Part shown: piece after piece, positions 39,300 to 47,893 of the stretch
Layout of the letters: every line of letters starts with the position of its first letter
How positions within the stretch are numbered: the stretch's first letter is position 1
NCBI GenBank assembly: GCA_039028795.1
Contig: JBCCHJ010000011.1
Coordinates: forward strand, 47,914 to 111,913
Source: Thermohalobaculum sp039028795
Lineage (GTDB): Bacteria; Pseudomonadota; Alphaproteobacteria; Rhodobacterales; Rhodobacteraceae
Length of the DNA: 64,000 nucleotides
Direction: 5' to 3'
Translations under genes and position numbers: made by a program
The notes under the pieces: model-generated
The model's input: only the letters and a program-made list of their open reading frames with translations
The model's database searches: none
What the model was told of the DNA's origin: nothing

Positions 39300-40096
39300 G
39301 TCCCGAACAGTGCCTCGGTCAGGATGTAGTTCGAGGCCAGGATCAGGATCGAGGCCGTGACCACAGCGTTCGTGGTTGCCCGGCCCACACCCTGGGCGCC
39401 GCGGCCCGAATGATAGCCCTGATAACAGCCCATCAGCGCGATGATGAAGCCGAACACAGCCGCTTTGATCAGGCCAGAAATAATATCGCCCTGGGTCAGG
39501 AAGTTGGCGGTGGAATCGATATAGGTGCCCGCATTGAAATCCAGCCGCGTCACACCGACCAGGAAGCCGCCCAGAATACCGATGACATCGCCTACCGCGG
39601 CCAGAAGAGGCATCGCAATGGTGGCGGCCAACAGCCGGGGCGCCACCAGATACTTCATCGGGTTGGTGCTGAGCGTCGTCAGCGCGTCGATCTGTTCGGT
39701 CACCCGCATGGTGCCAAGTTCCGCCGCGATCGAGGCCGACACCCGCCCCGCCACCATCAGGCCGCCCAGCACAGGGCCGAGTTCCCGCGTCATCGCAATG
39801 GCGACAATGTTGGGCACCACAGCCTCGGCATTAAAGCGGGAGCCTCCGGAAAACACCTGAAGCGCCAAGGCACCACCGGTGAACAGCGCCGTTAGCCCCA
39901 CCACAGGCAGCGAAAAGTATCCGATGCGGATCAACTGACGGCCCAATTCGGGCCAGTACCAGGGCGGCGCAAATATGTGCACCACGCCCGAGATTGCAAA
40001 TAGAACCAGCGATCCCGTGGCCTGGCAGAGGCCCAAAACCGCAGCGCCGATTCCGGCCAGAAAGCCCTGTAAATGTGAAAGGATCGCCATAGACAC
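39296..40096 (-). CDS. mlaE: ABC transporter permease MlaE
   Basis: 266 residues, the typical length for MlaE permeases, with five to six hydrophobic segments. Family motifs include GYFSLPVVGLTALFTGGALALQ, AMTRELGPVLGGLMVAGRVSASIAAELGTMRVTEQIDAL and ATTNAVVTASILILASNYILT. It forms the transmembrane part of the phospholipid transporter with MlaF. It is the first gene of the cluster on this strand; the 111-base upstream gap to the DUF2927 gene probably carries the promoter. Confidence 0.95.
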   Translation of the reverse strand: MSMAILSHLQGFLAGIGAAVLGLCQATGSLVLFAISGVVHIFAPPWYWPELGRQLIRIGYFSLPVVGLTALFTGGALALQVFSGGSRFNAEAVVPNIVAIAMTRELGPVLGGLMVAGRVSASIAAELGTMRVTEQIDALTTLSTNPMKYLVAPRLLAATIAMPLLAAVGDVIGILGGFLVGVTRLDFNAGTYIDSTANFLTQGDIISGLIKAAVFGFIIALMGCYQGYHSGRGAQGVGRATTNAVVTASILILASNYILTEALFGT

Positions 40097-40207
40097 CCGT
40101 TATTTGTTGGCCGTTGTATAGGGGGCGGTCGGGCTTCTGCCAAGGGAGGCGATTTAGACGTTCCGGCCGGTGCTTTGGCCAAGGGTTCGACCCGAATAGC
40201 CTTCTGC

Positions 40208-41092
40208 CTAACCGCCTGCGTGCGCTTCTCCTAGAATTTCGCGCACGATCGGCATTGCCTCGGCCGGCGTCATGCCGGGTTTGATCCGGGGATCATAAAG
40301 CGCCCGCAGCAGTTCGGTGTCGTGATCCGTCAGAAGGGCAAATTCCTGATCGTCATTGAAGACCGACGGGCGTACGGTGTCGTCATCATTCAGCACGCCC
40401 ATAACCTGGGCCAGTTCTTCCTCGATACAGGCATCCAGCAATAGGTCAGGAACCTCTTTTCGGATCATGACCACGGCGAAAATGATCTCTCCTACCTCGC
40501 TATCGGTTCTTTCATCGCCAACCAGAACATAGCCCGCGCAGGGCGACGGCGCGATGCGCCATTCGGCAATGCTTGCGGCCAGCCACCTTGCGGCGCCTTG
40601 CTCATTCTTGGTCCATTCCGGGCCCGAGATATTCCGGGGATCCGTCATCGCCCGCATCGATCTGTCAGGACCGTATATGATCAGCAGCCTAACCGAGCCA
40701 TCGCCGCTGTCTTCATAGGGCCGAACGGGATGCCCGGTGACATCGCTCAACAGTCTGGCGAAACTGTCCAACCTGGGAGAGATCGCCGCTTCATCCTCTA
40801 ACGTACTGGCCAGCGAGAATATCACCGGCTTCAGCCATTTGCGGATCATCGGGCGATCGTTTTCGCCTTGCGGATCGCCATTGCCCAACGGATCGCTTTC
40901 CAGGTCAAAGGCAATGCGGCGGAAATTCTGTTCCAGCAGGACTTGGTCCACCGGCGCATCCTGCGGCGTGCGGTCGGCCCGCATTCGGCCGACGCCTTGT
41001 TCGATTTCCAGGAAGTCGTACCAATCGATCCCACCCGAGACCTGAGCACATCCGCCCAAGGTTAGGGCCAACACCATGATCAGACGTCGCAT
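40208..41092 (-). CDS. DUF2927 domain lipoprotein
   Basis: 294 residues with a short signal peptide ending in the lipobox LGGC (MRRLIMVLALTLGGCAQVS), so the mature protein is lipidated. The body contains the conserved DUF2927 features: RIAFDL, IRKWLKPVIFSLAS, FARLLSDVTGHPVRPY, ACIEEELAQVMGVLNDDD and PSVFNDDQEFALLTDHDTELLRALYDPRIKPGMT. The latter parts resemble the metal-free region around a metzincin-like fold, but catalytic activity is not shown. It is flanked by the mla cluster and alr. Confidence 0.85.
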   Translation of the reverse strand: MRRLIMVLALTLGGCAQVSGGIDWYDFLEIEQGVGRMRADRTPQDAPVDQVLLEQNFRRIAFDLESDPLGNGDPQGENDRPMIRKWLKPVIFSLASTLEDEAAISPRLDSFARLLSDVTGHPVRPYEDSGDGSVRLLIIYGPDRSMRAMTDPRNISGPEWTKNEQGAARWLAASIAEWRIAPSPCAGYVLVGDERTDSEVGEIIFAVVMIRKEVPDLLLDACIEEELAQVMGVLNDDDTVRPSVFNDDQEFALLTDHDTELLRALYDPRIKPGMTPAEAMPIVREILGEAHAGG

Positions 41093-41120
41093 CGGAAGCC
41101 TCTGTGGTCCGGAAATTCCG

Positions 41121-41144
41121 AGGCCCGTTGGAATCAGGCCCTAC
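41121..41144 (-). repeat. REP-like element whose head supplies the alr stop codon
   Basis: On the minus strand GTAGGGCCTG...CGGGCCT. The TAG of the GTAG head (41143-41141) is the stop codon of alr. A 5-base hairpin CGGAA-TTCCG follows just beyond. The arms pair over six positions with one wobble. Confidence 0.5.
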
Positions 41145-42187
41145 ATTCCATCGTAGTGCCGGGCATATCGGCTGCCAAGGCTGGTCAGGATTTCGTGACC
41201 AATTGTGCCCGCGGCTTTGGCCATATCGTCAATCGACTGGTTAGGGCCCAGCAATTCGACGAAATCCCCCGGGGCGCAGGGCGGGGCATCAGTAACATCC
41301 AGGGTGATCAGATCCATGGACACACGGCCCGCCAGTGGCACGGGATGGCCGTTCAGGTAGGCCGTGGCGCCATTTGACATCGCTCTGATCAGGCCATCGG
41401 CGTAGCCAGCGCTGATTGTGGCGATGCGGGTCGGGCGCTGGGCCGTAAACGTCGCACCATAGCCTACCGTTTCCTGTGGGGTGAGTTCGCGGACCTGAAT
41501 GATCGGGGCCTCGACCGTGACGACGGTCCTGGCATCTTCAAAGGGCCAGCCACCATAGAGTCCGATCCCCATCCGGGTCAGATCGAAGTGATAGTCCGGC
41601 CCCAGCAAAAGCCCTGCCGTCGCCGAAAGCGAATGTTGGCCGGAGAGCCCAGAGGTCATTCGCCGAAACTCGGTGTTCTGTTGCGCATTCAACGGATGAT
41701 CCGGATCGTCGGCATTGCCCATATGGCTCATGATCATGTCGATCTGCGGCGAAAGCGGGCCAAGATCCGCCAACTCTTCTGCTTCCATCCCCAAACGGTT
41801 CATCCCGGTGTCGATCTGGATCCCCGCCGGGGCGGTCATATCGAGATGCCAATCGCGATATTGTTGGGCGCTGTTCAAGCAGGGGCGCAGCGCATGGGCG
41901 CTGTAGAGGCCTTGCTGATCGCGTCCATATCCGCCCAGGATGTAGATCAATGGTCCCGGACCAATCGCCTCGCGCAGGGTCGCGCCCTCGGCGGGCATCG
42001 CGACGAAAAACGTGTTCACCCCTGCGTCTGCCAACGCCCGGCCTACTTTGGCAGTGCCGCAGCCATAGGCATCCGCTTTGACCACCGCGCCTGTCGTGCA
42101 GTTCAATGCTGTCTTGGCATCCAGCGCCCGCCAGTTCGCGACGATGGCGTCCAGATCAACAGTCAATCTTGCGGCTAGGCTGCTCAC
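41141..42187 (-). CDS. alr: Alanine racemase
   Basis: 348 residues. This PLP enzyme converts L- to D-alanine for peptidoglycan. The PLP-binding lysine lies in AVVKADAYGCG (Lys about residue 37). Other family stretches are IQIDTGMNRLGMEAEEL, SATAGLLL, RMGIGLYGGWPF, the catalytic Tyr region VGYGATFTAQRPTRIATISAGYADGL, and AGRVSMDLITLDVTD. It is slightly shorter than the E. coli enzyme but complete. The next gene upstream on the strand, an HCCA isomerase-like gene, is 6 bases away, and dnaB lies beyond it. That alr neighbours dnaB is common in bacteria. Confidence 0.95.
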   Translation of the reverse strand: MSSLAARLTVDLDAIVANWRALDAKTALNCTTGAVVKADAYGCGTAKVGRALADAGVNTFFVAMPAEGATLREAIGPGPLIYILGGYGRDQQGLYSAHALRPCLNSAQQYRDWHLDMTAPAGIQIDTGMNRLGMEAEELADLGPLSPQIDMIMSHMGNADDPDHPLNAQQNTEFRRMTSGLSGQHSLSATAGLLLGPDYHFDLTRMGIGLYGGWPFEDARTVVTVEAPIIQVRELTPQETVGYGATFTAQRPTRIATISAGYADGLIRAMSNGATAYLNGHPVPLAGRVSMDLITLDVTDAPPCAPGDFVELLGPNQSIDDMAKAAGTIGHEILTSLGSRYARHYDGM

Positions 42188-42193
42188 GTCATC

Positions 42194-42829
42194 TCACCTG
42201 GTCTTTGCTATGTGGTGGCGCAGCAGAGGCAACCGGTCATTGCCGAAAAACATTTTGCCACGCCAGACGAAAGTGGGAACACCAAAGGCGCCCGCAGCCA
42301 CGGCTGCCTGGGCATTCTGCGTCAACCTCTCGGTAGTTTCCGGGTCATCAATACGGGCTTCCAGGTCAGTCCGATCCAACCCCAGCGCCACAATTGCATC
42401 CACGATTTCGGGCCGATGAATAGGCCAGACATCAGACGCAAACATCAGCCCAAACAAAGCGCGCGATGCCTGCGCGCCCTTGCCCATATCCTGCCCTGCC
42501 AAGGCGGCCAGACACATCAGCCTTCGGCGTTCCGGCTCGAAGCCTTTCCACCATAACTCTCCGTCTGCCTCGGGTGGCTCGCGATAGGGAACTCCATAGA
42601 AGTCGACCCAATCCGCCAGATCGCGTTCCCGGTAGGGCGAGCGATACTGGCCCGATGGCGGGGGGCCTTCGAATGGTTCGGACTCTGCCATCGCCCGGAC
42701 CTCGACGGCATCGACGGGAACCCAGTCTACCGGGACACCTGTATCCTGCTCTAACGCAGAAATTTGCGTGTTCGCCAGATAAGCGTAACGACTGGTGATG
42801 GAGTAGTAGAAGGCGATCGCATCAGTCAT
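42194..42829 (-). CDS. DsbA-fold protein, 2-hydroxychromene-2-carboxylate isomerase-like
   Basis: 211 residues of the DsbA-type thioredoxin fold without the CxxC active site. It starts IAFYYSITSRYAYLANTQISALEQ, where HCCA isomerases and kappa-class glutathione transferases have the catalytic Ser. The C-terminal GAFGVPTFVWRGKMFFGNDRLPLL motif, with the cis-Pro VPTF, is characteristic. It may isomerise or conjugate aromatic compounds using glutathione; the true substrate is unknown. The gene lies between dnaB and alr on one strand (6 bases to alr, 27 to dnaB). Confidence 0.88.
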   Translation of the reverse strand: MTDAIAFYYSITSRYAYLANTQISALEQDTGVPVDWVPVDAVEVRAMAESEPFEGPPPSGQYRSPYRERDLADWVDFYGVPYREPPEADGELWWKGFEPERRRLMCLAALAGQDMGKGAQASRALFGLMFASDVWPIHRPEIVDAIVALGLDRTDLEARIDDPETTERLTQNAQAAVAAGAFGVPTFVWRGKMFFGNDRLPLLRHHIAKTR

Positions 42830-42856
42830 GGACGATCGCCTCTTTCTGAAACTGAT

Positions 42857-44344
42857 TTAGAAGCTGTCCGCGTATTCGTGACCACCGCTGCCATATCCCC
42901 GGTCCCGCACTGGGTCGGTGAACTTGGTGAAGCTGTCTTCGAAGTGCAGATCCACCGTACCGATCGGGCCATGGCGCTGCTTGCCGATGATAACCTCGGC
43001 ACGGCCGTGCAGTTTTTCGGCCTTTTGCTGCCATTCCGGGAATTTCTCATCATCTTCAGGCGGCTTCATCCGGTCGTGGTAGTAGCTTTCGCGATAGACG
43101 AACATGACCACGTCAGCGTCCTGTTCAATAGAGCCAGATTCTCGCAAATCAGCAAGCTGCGGCCGCTTGTCATCGCGGTCCTCGACCTTCCGGGAAAGCT
43201 GGCTGAGTGCAATCACCGGAATATCCAATTCTTTGGCGATCGCCTTCAGGCCCTGCGAGATCTCCGAGACCTCGTTCACCCGGCCCTGGTCTTTGTTCGA
43301 GGCCGGGCGCAGCAATTGCAGATAGTCAATGACCAGAACATCGAGCCCAAACTGGCGTTTCAGGCGGCGGGCCCGGGCCGCGACCTGGGCAATCGATAGG
43401 GCCGGCGTGTCGTCGATATAGAGCGGGATGCGTTCGAGATCCCGGGCGACTTCCAGGAAACGCTTAAAATCTGCTTCGGTCAGCTTACCCGACAGCAGTT
43501 CGTGGGATTTGATCCGCGCCTCGGCCGCCAGGATCCGGTTGGCCAGCTGTTCCGAGGACATTTCCAGGGAAAAGAAGCCGATCATGCCACCCGCGACAGC
43601 GCCTTCCCCGCCATCGGGTTTGGCGCCCTTGCGAAAGGCCTTGGCGATGTTGAAGGCGATGTTGGTGGCCAATGCCGTTTTACCCATGGACGGACGCCCC
43701 GCCAGGATCAGCAGGTCCGACGGGCGGAAACCGCCCAGCTTGTAATCCAGTTCCGACAGGCCCGAGGACAGCCCGGCCAGTCCGCCGCCCCGTTGGAAGG
43801 CGGCGTTGACCATATTGGCGGCATCTTCCGCGGCCTTGGCAAAGCTGACGAAACCGCCTTCGTATTTGCCCTTTTCCGCAAGGGTATAGAGTTGCTGCTC
43901 TGCCTCGGTGATTTGTTCAGGCGGCTCTGTGTCCTCGGTGAAGTCACCCGCGCGTCCCTGAATTTCCTCGCCAATGCGGATCAGGTCACGGCGCATCGCC
44001 AGATCGCGGATCGATTGCGCATAGTCCTTGGCCGCAACGATAGAGATCGCCGCCCCGGCCAGCCGGGCCAGGTAATCGGTGCCGCCCAGTTCGCCAAGGC
44101 CTTCGTCTTCAGCAAGGAAAGGCTTCAGCGTCACCGGAGAGGCCAGGGCGTTTTTCTGGATCCGCCGTGCAGCGGTTTCGAAAATGCGGCCATGCACGGG
44201 GTCATAGAAATGATGCGGCTGGACGATGGCCGAGATCCGGTCGAAGATCTCGTTGTTCAGCAGCAGCGCGCCCAGCAGCGCCTGCTCTGCCTCGATATTG
44301 TGCGGCTGTACCCGCACCTCGGTAATTTGACTGCCGTCGGCCAT
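42857..44344 (-). CDS. dnaB: Replicative DNA helicase DnaB
   Basis: 495 residues. The N-terminal helical domain (VQPHNIEAEQALLGALLLNNEIFDRI) and linker lead to the RecA-like core with Walker A LAGRPSMGKTALATN, the FFSLEMSSEQLANRILA segment, Walker B LDVLVIDYLQLL, and ALSQLSRKVEDRDDKRPQLADLRESGSIEQDAD. The core carries a modest insertion after the Walker A region (GAKPDGGEGAVAGGMIG). It unwinds DNA at the replication fork. No adjacent regulatory element is evident. It is divergent from the SDR gene at 44558. Confidence 0.97.
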   Translation of the reverse strand: MADGSQITEVRVQPHNIEAEQALLGALLLNNEIFDRISAIVQPHHFYDPVHGRIFETAARRIQKNALASPVTLKPFLAEDEGLGELGGTDYLARLAGAAISIVAAKDYAQSIRDLAMRRDLIRIGEEIQGRAGDFTEDTEPPEQITEAEQQLYTLAEKGKYEGGFVSFAKAAEDAANMVNAAFQRGGGLAGLSSGLSELDYKLGGFRPSDLLILAGRPSMGKTALATNIAFNIAKAFRKGAKPDGGEGAVAGGMIGFFSLEMSSEQLANRILAAEARIKSHELLSGKLTEADFKRFLEVARDLERIPLYIDDTPALSIAQVAARARRLKRQFGLDVLVIDYLQLLRPASNKDQGRVNEVSEISQGLKAIAKELDIPVIALSQLSRKVEDRDDKRPQLADLRESGSIEQDADVVMFVYRESYYHDRMKPPEDDEKFPEWQQKAEKLHGRAEVIIGKQRHGPIGTVDLHFEDSFTKFTDPVRDRGYGSGGHEYADSF

Positions 44345-44557
44345 TGTCCCCCCGCTTGTTTTTGAGTGCTTCAGGTGGGGCTATATCTTCTGCTCGATGA
44401 TCTAAAGATCACCACATATAGGATAGCGGGGATAACCCGGGATAACAACGGGGATAAATCCCAAGCCCCTCTGGACGCAGGATTCTTTTCTGTGGAATGG
44501 TTTGTGGAGAAGTCTTGCAAGACGTTTTGGACGCTTGAATCCATCCTCGGGGGGCTC

Positions 44558-45256
44558 ATGGGACAGAGAATCGCCATCGTCACAGGCGGCACCAGTGGAA
44601 TCGGCGCAGCCACGTCCATGATCTTGCAGGACGAAGGCTGGCAGGTGATTCCCACCGGTTTCACGGATCAGGAACTGGAGGCGTCCGGACCAGAAGCGCG
44701 GCGGTTGGATGTGCGGGACAACGACGCCGTCGAAGCCCTGTTCGCGGAGTTCGATGAACTGCATGGCCTGGTCAATGCGGCGGGCATGTCAGGCATTGAA
44801 CGGGAACAGACCGAAATCGATTGGTTTCAGCGCATCATCGATGTGAACCTGACAGGCACCATGCGCTGCTGCCGGGCGGCCAAGCCTGCGCTGATTGCAG
44901 GCGGTGGGTCGATCGTAAATATCGCCTCGATTCTGGGGCTGACCGGCAACCGGTGGTCACCGGCCTATGCCGCCTCGAAAGCCGGGGTGGTCAATTTGAC
45001 CCGGTGCCTTGGCGCGCAATGGGTGGCCGAGGGCGTGCGCGTCAACGCCGTCGCCCCGGGCTATATCGAAACACCTATGACGCTGCCGGTGCGAGAGGAC
45101 AATCAACGCGTGACAACGGTGATGGGCCGGACGCCTATGAACCGGTTCGGTGTGCCGGAGGAGATCGGCCACCTGATCGCATTTCTGCTGTCGGACAAAG
45201 CCAGCTTTATCACCGGGTCCACCCATGCGGCTGATGGCGGTTATACGGCGATTTAG
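44558..45256 (+). CDS. Short-chain dehydrogenase/reductase
   Basis: 232 residues from ATG 44558, which follows a G-rich ribosome binding site (CGGGGGG). The classical SDR motifs are all present: TGGTSGIG (8-15), DVRDNDAV, the NAAG motif as VNAAGMSG, Ser in VNIASILG, and the catalytic YAASK. VAPGYIETPM and the C-terminal FITGSTHAADGGYTAI also match. Probably a beta-hydroxyacyl or alcohol dehydrogenase; the substrate is undetermined. A longer in-frame start at 44366 would place 64 non-SDR residues in front. The quinone oxidoreductase-like gene follows after 37 bases in the same direction. Confidence 0.93.
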   Translation: MGQRIAIVTGGTSGIGAATSMILQDEGWQVIPTGFTDQELEASGPEARRLDVRDNDAVEALFAEFDELHGLVNAAGMSGIEREQTEIDWFQRIIDVNLTGTMRCCRAAKPALIAGGGSIVNIASILGLTGNRWSPAYAASKAGVVNLTRCLGAQWVAEGVRVNAVAPGYIETPMTLPVREDNQRVTTVMGRTPMNRFGVPEEIGHLIAFLLSDKASFITGSTHAADGGYTAI

Positions 45257-45293
45257 AAGGCGTGCCGAGCGCGCCTAAGAAAGGGAGACATTC

Positions 45294-46304
45294 ATGCGTG
45301 CCTGGCAAATTGTTGGCGACGGCGGGGTTGATGGTCTGCATCTGGCCGAAGTGGACACGCCCGATCCCGGCCCGGGTGAGGTTCGCGTGGCCATGCGGGC
45401 CAATTCGATCAACTATCGCGATCTGACGACCATCGAGGACCCTGTATCGCGCGGTCTGCCCTATCCGACGGTGCCGAACTCTGATGGCGCCGGTGATGTC
45501 GTGGCCGTGGGACCCGGGGTGACCGAGGTCAAAGTGGGCGACCGGGTGACATCCTGTTTCTTTGCGGACTGGGAGGCCGGAGAATGTTCGCCGGAAGCCA
45601 TGGCCTCGGCCCTCGGTGGGGCGCAGCAAGGCGTTCTGGCGGAAGAGGTTGTCCTACCTGCGCGCGGCGTGATCCCGATCCCTGGAGACTTGAGCTATGC
45701 CGAGGCCGCGTGCCTGCCTTGTGCGGCGCTGACGGCCTGGCATGCATTGAGCCAACCCAGGCCGGTTGTGGCCGGTGAGACAGTGGTGCTGCTGGGTACG
45801 GGCGGTGTTTCTGTGATCGCCCAGCAATTTTGCAAGGCGATGGGCGCACGGACGATTGTCACCTCGTCCTCGGATGCCAAACTGGACCGCATGCGCGCAC
45901 TGGGGGCGTCCGAGACCGTGAACTACCGGACCACCCCGGATTGGGAGGCCGAGGTTTTACGCCTGACCGATGGGCGCGGCGCAGACCGGATTGTCGAGGT
46001 CGGCGGGCCAGGCACTTTGCAGAAGTCAATCGATGCCGTGCGGGTCAGTGGAACCATCGGTCTGATCGGTATTCTGACCGGCATGCAGGCGCAGATCGCG
46101 CCGACGGCGCTGATGCGCAAGTCTATCACCTTGCGCGGGATCTATGTCGGACCGAGGGCAATGTTTGCCGAAATGAACAAGGCCATCGCCCATCATGATC
46201 TGCGACCGGTGATAGATCAGACTTTCGCGTTCGAGGACGCGCGGGACGCCTATCATGCCATGCGCGCTGCCGGACATTTCGGGAAGCTTGTGATTACAGT
46301 CTGA
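45294..46304 (+). CDS. Zinc-less medium-chain dehydrogenase (quinone oxidoreductase-like)
   Basis: 336 residues, MDR superfamily. The GroES-like N-terminal domain contains RANSINYRDLTTIE, PNSDGAGDVVAVGPGVTEVKVGDRV and CLPCAALTAWHAL. The Rossmann domain has the cofactor loop VVLLGTGGVSVIAQQFCKAMGARTIVTSSSDAK. The Cys/His/Glu ligands of the catalytic zinc of alcohol dehydrogenases are not in place, as in NADPH:quinone reductases and enoyl reductases. The gene follows the SDR gene closely, and the pair may act on the same substrate. Confidence 0.92.
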   Translation: MRAWQIVGDGGVDGLHLAEVDTPDPGPGEVRVAMRANSINYRDLTTIEDPVSRGLPYPTVPNSDGAGDVVAVGPGVTEVKVGDRVTSCFFADWEAGECSPEAMASALGGAQQGVLAEEVVLPARGVIPIPGDLSYAEAACLPCAALTAWHALSQPRPVVAGETVVLLGTGGVSVIAQQFCKAMGARTIVTSSSDAKLDRMRALGASETVNYRTTPDWEAEVLRLTDGRGADRIVEVGGPGTLQKSIDAVRVSGTIGLIGILTGMQAQIAPTALMRKSITLRGIYVGPRAMFAEMNKAIAHHDLRPVIDQTFAFEDARDAYHAMRAAGHFGKLVITV

Positions 46305-46452
46305 CGATCAAGCGCATGAAGGCGCGCACAAGCGCACCCTGCGGGTCTTTCGCAGATGTCCGATGGATCAGTTTCTCGGGAGATTTGGGAGAGGGCGCAT
46401 CCCTTTAGATACCCTGTGGTTCAAAGCCTTTCGAATGCACAAAAGGCATGGG

Positions 46453-46525
46453 CGGCAGGCCTGCCGTTAGTCCCAGCCCCCTCAACGGCGCGACCGGCCG
46501 AGGGGGAATCAATTGCAACGTTGCA
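46453..46525. other. Palindromes between the MDR and threonine aldolase genes
   Basis: Three perfect symmetrical sites: CGGCAGGCCTGCCG (46453-46466), CCCCCTC/GAGGGGG arms (46477-46483, 46500-46506) and TGCAACGTTGCA (46514-46525). There is no T-run, so termination is uncertain. The rest of 46305-46600 holds nothing I recognise. Confidence 0.4.
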
Positions 46526-46600
46526 GCGAGATTGTTAGGGGCAATTAGCTAAAATTCTGTGAATCGAGTGCGGACAGAAACCAGCCTCCAGGTGTGAGTT

Positions 46601-47629
46601 CTATCCGAGGCGGCGTGTCAATGCGCCTATCAAAACGTCAGCGTCCGCCTGCCCCACATCCATATGGGTCACCACACGGATACGGCGGGGGCCGAAGACG
46701 CTGACCCGAACATCCTCTTTCAGCAACGTCTCGGCCAGGTCCTGGGCTGTCGGGCGATCCGGGGCCAGATCGAACAGCAGGATGTTCGTTTGCGGCTCGA
46801 TAACTTTGGCGACCCCGGGCAGATCCGCAATCTTGGTGGCCAGAGCGGCCGCCAGAGCGTGGTCCTCGGCCAGTCGATCGACATTGTGATCAAGCGCATA
46901 GTTCGCCATCGCCGCCAGGATGCCTGACTGGCGCATAGCGCCGCCCCACATCTGTTTGTAGCGCCAAGCCTGTTCAATGAAGTCGCGGGAACCTGCCAGC
47001 GCCGCCCCGACACCGCAGCCCAGGCCTTTCGTGAAGTCGACCCAAACGCTATCGAACTGGCTGGCAAAGGCATGGGCGGGCAGGCCTGCCGCCACCGCCG
47101 CGTTCATCAGCCGTGCGCCGTCCATATGGGCGATCAGGCCAACTGCATGGGTCGCTTCAACGACCTCAGCCATCTGCGTGACCGACCAAACAGACCCGCC
47201 GCCGTGATTGGCCGTCTGTTCGACCGCGACGACTTTGCTGATTGGGGCATACCGGCCGGGCGCCCTGATCGCGCCGCGCACCTGATCGGCGGTGAACTGG
47301 CCATGTTCACCATTGATCGGGCTGGTCATCAAACCACTGATCGCGGCGGGGCCGCCACCTTCAAAATTGATGATATGGCAGGTCCGCTCGCAGATAACCT
47401 CATCCCCAGGGCGCGTGTGCACGGCCAGGGCGATTTCGTTGCACATGGTGCCCGAAGGCAGGAAAACGGCCGCCTCTTGACCCAGCAGTTCCGCGACCCT
47501 TTCGCACAGCGAATTGGTGGTGGGATCGAGCCCGCCCTGCTCGTCACCCACTTCGGCGGTCAGTGCGGTCTCCAGCATCGCACGGCTGGGCCGGGTCTGG
47601 GTGTCTGAATAGAAGTTGACCAATGTCAT
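46601..47629 (-). CDS. ltaE: Low-specificity L-threonine aldolase
   Basis: 342 residues, fold-type I PLP enzyme of the beta-eliminating lyase family that cleaves threonine or allo-threonine to glycine and acetaldehyde. FYSDTQTRPSRAMLETA opens the protein, with the family's VGDEQGGLDPTTNSL next. LPSGTMCNEIAL is the PLP phosphate region, HMDGARLMNAAV holds the cofactor-binding Asp, and the Schiff-base lysine lies in VDFTKGLGCGVGAAL. The HGGGSVW and RIRVVTHMDVG stretches are also typical. It appears monocistronic. Confidence 0.93.
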   Translation of the reverse strand: MTLVNFYSDTQTRPSRAMLETALTAEVGDEQGGLDPTTNSLCERVAELLGQEAAVFLPSGTMCNEIALAVHTRPGDEVICERTCHIINFEGGGPAAISGLMTSPINGEHGQFTADQVRGAIRAPGRYAPISKVVAVEQTANHGGGSVWSVTQMAEVVEATHAVGLIAHMDGARLMNAAVAAGLPAHAFASQFDSVWVDFTKGLGCGVGAALAGSRDFIEQAWRYKQMWGGAMRQSGILAAMANYALDHNVDRLAEDHALAAALATKIADLPGVAKVIEPQTNILLFDLAPDRPTAQDLAETLLKEDVRVSVFGPRRIRVVTHMDVGQADADVLIGALTRRLG

Positions 47630-47841
47630 GTGCGCCTCGTTCTGGACCGGCCACCCCGCGGCGCCCCGATAAAATGCGAGTTAAACTTTAAGAAGATCAG
47701 TTTCCAGCTTCCGAGTGAAATTAATCTCTTGCAGAGTTTTCTGGCCACAACTGCGCCGCCAGAGGGCGGGCGGGGTCGCGAGCCTTTTGAGATCGCAGAA
47801 GCTCGGTAGGACAAACATCAGACCGTGCCAGTCCTAAGACG

Positions 47842-47870
47842 AAAATGGGCGCACCCAATGGGCGCGCCCT
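47842..47870 (-). terminator. Terminator of the rpsF-rpsR-rplI operon
   Basis: On the minus strand AGGGCGCGCCC-ATT-GGGTGCGCCC forms a 10-base stem with one G-U pair, followed by ATTTTCGTCTT. It begins 24 bases after the rplI stop codon, in the place expected for the operon terminator. The remaining part of 47630-47893 shows nothing clear. Confidence 0.8.
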
Positions 47871-47893
47871 GTCACATGTCATGATCGAAGGGA

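Noticed and set aside
46356..46538. 60-residue open frame between the MDR and threonine aldolase genes
   Set aside because: It runs through palindromic DNA, has no ribosome binding site and no recognisable protein features.
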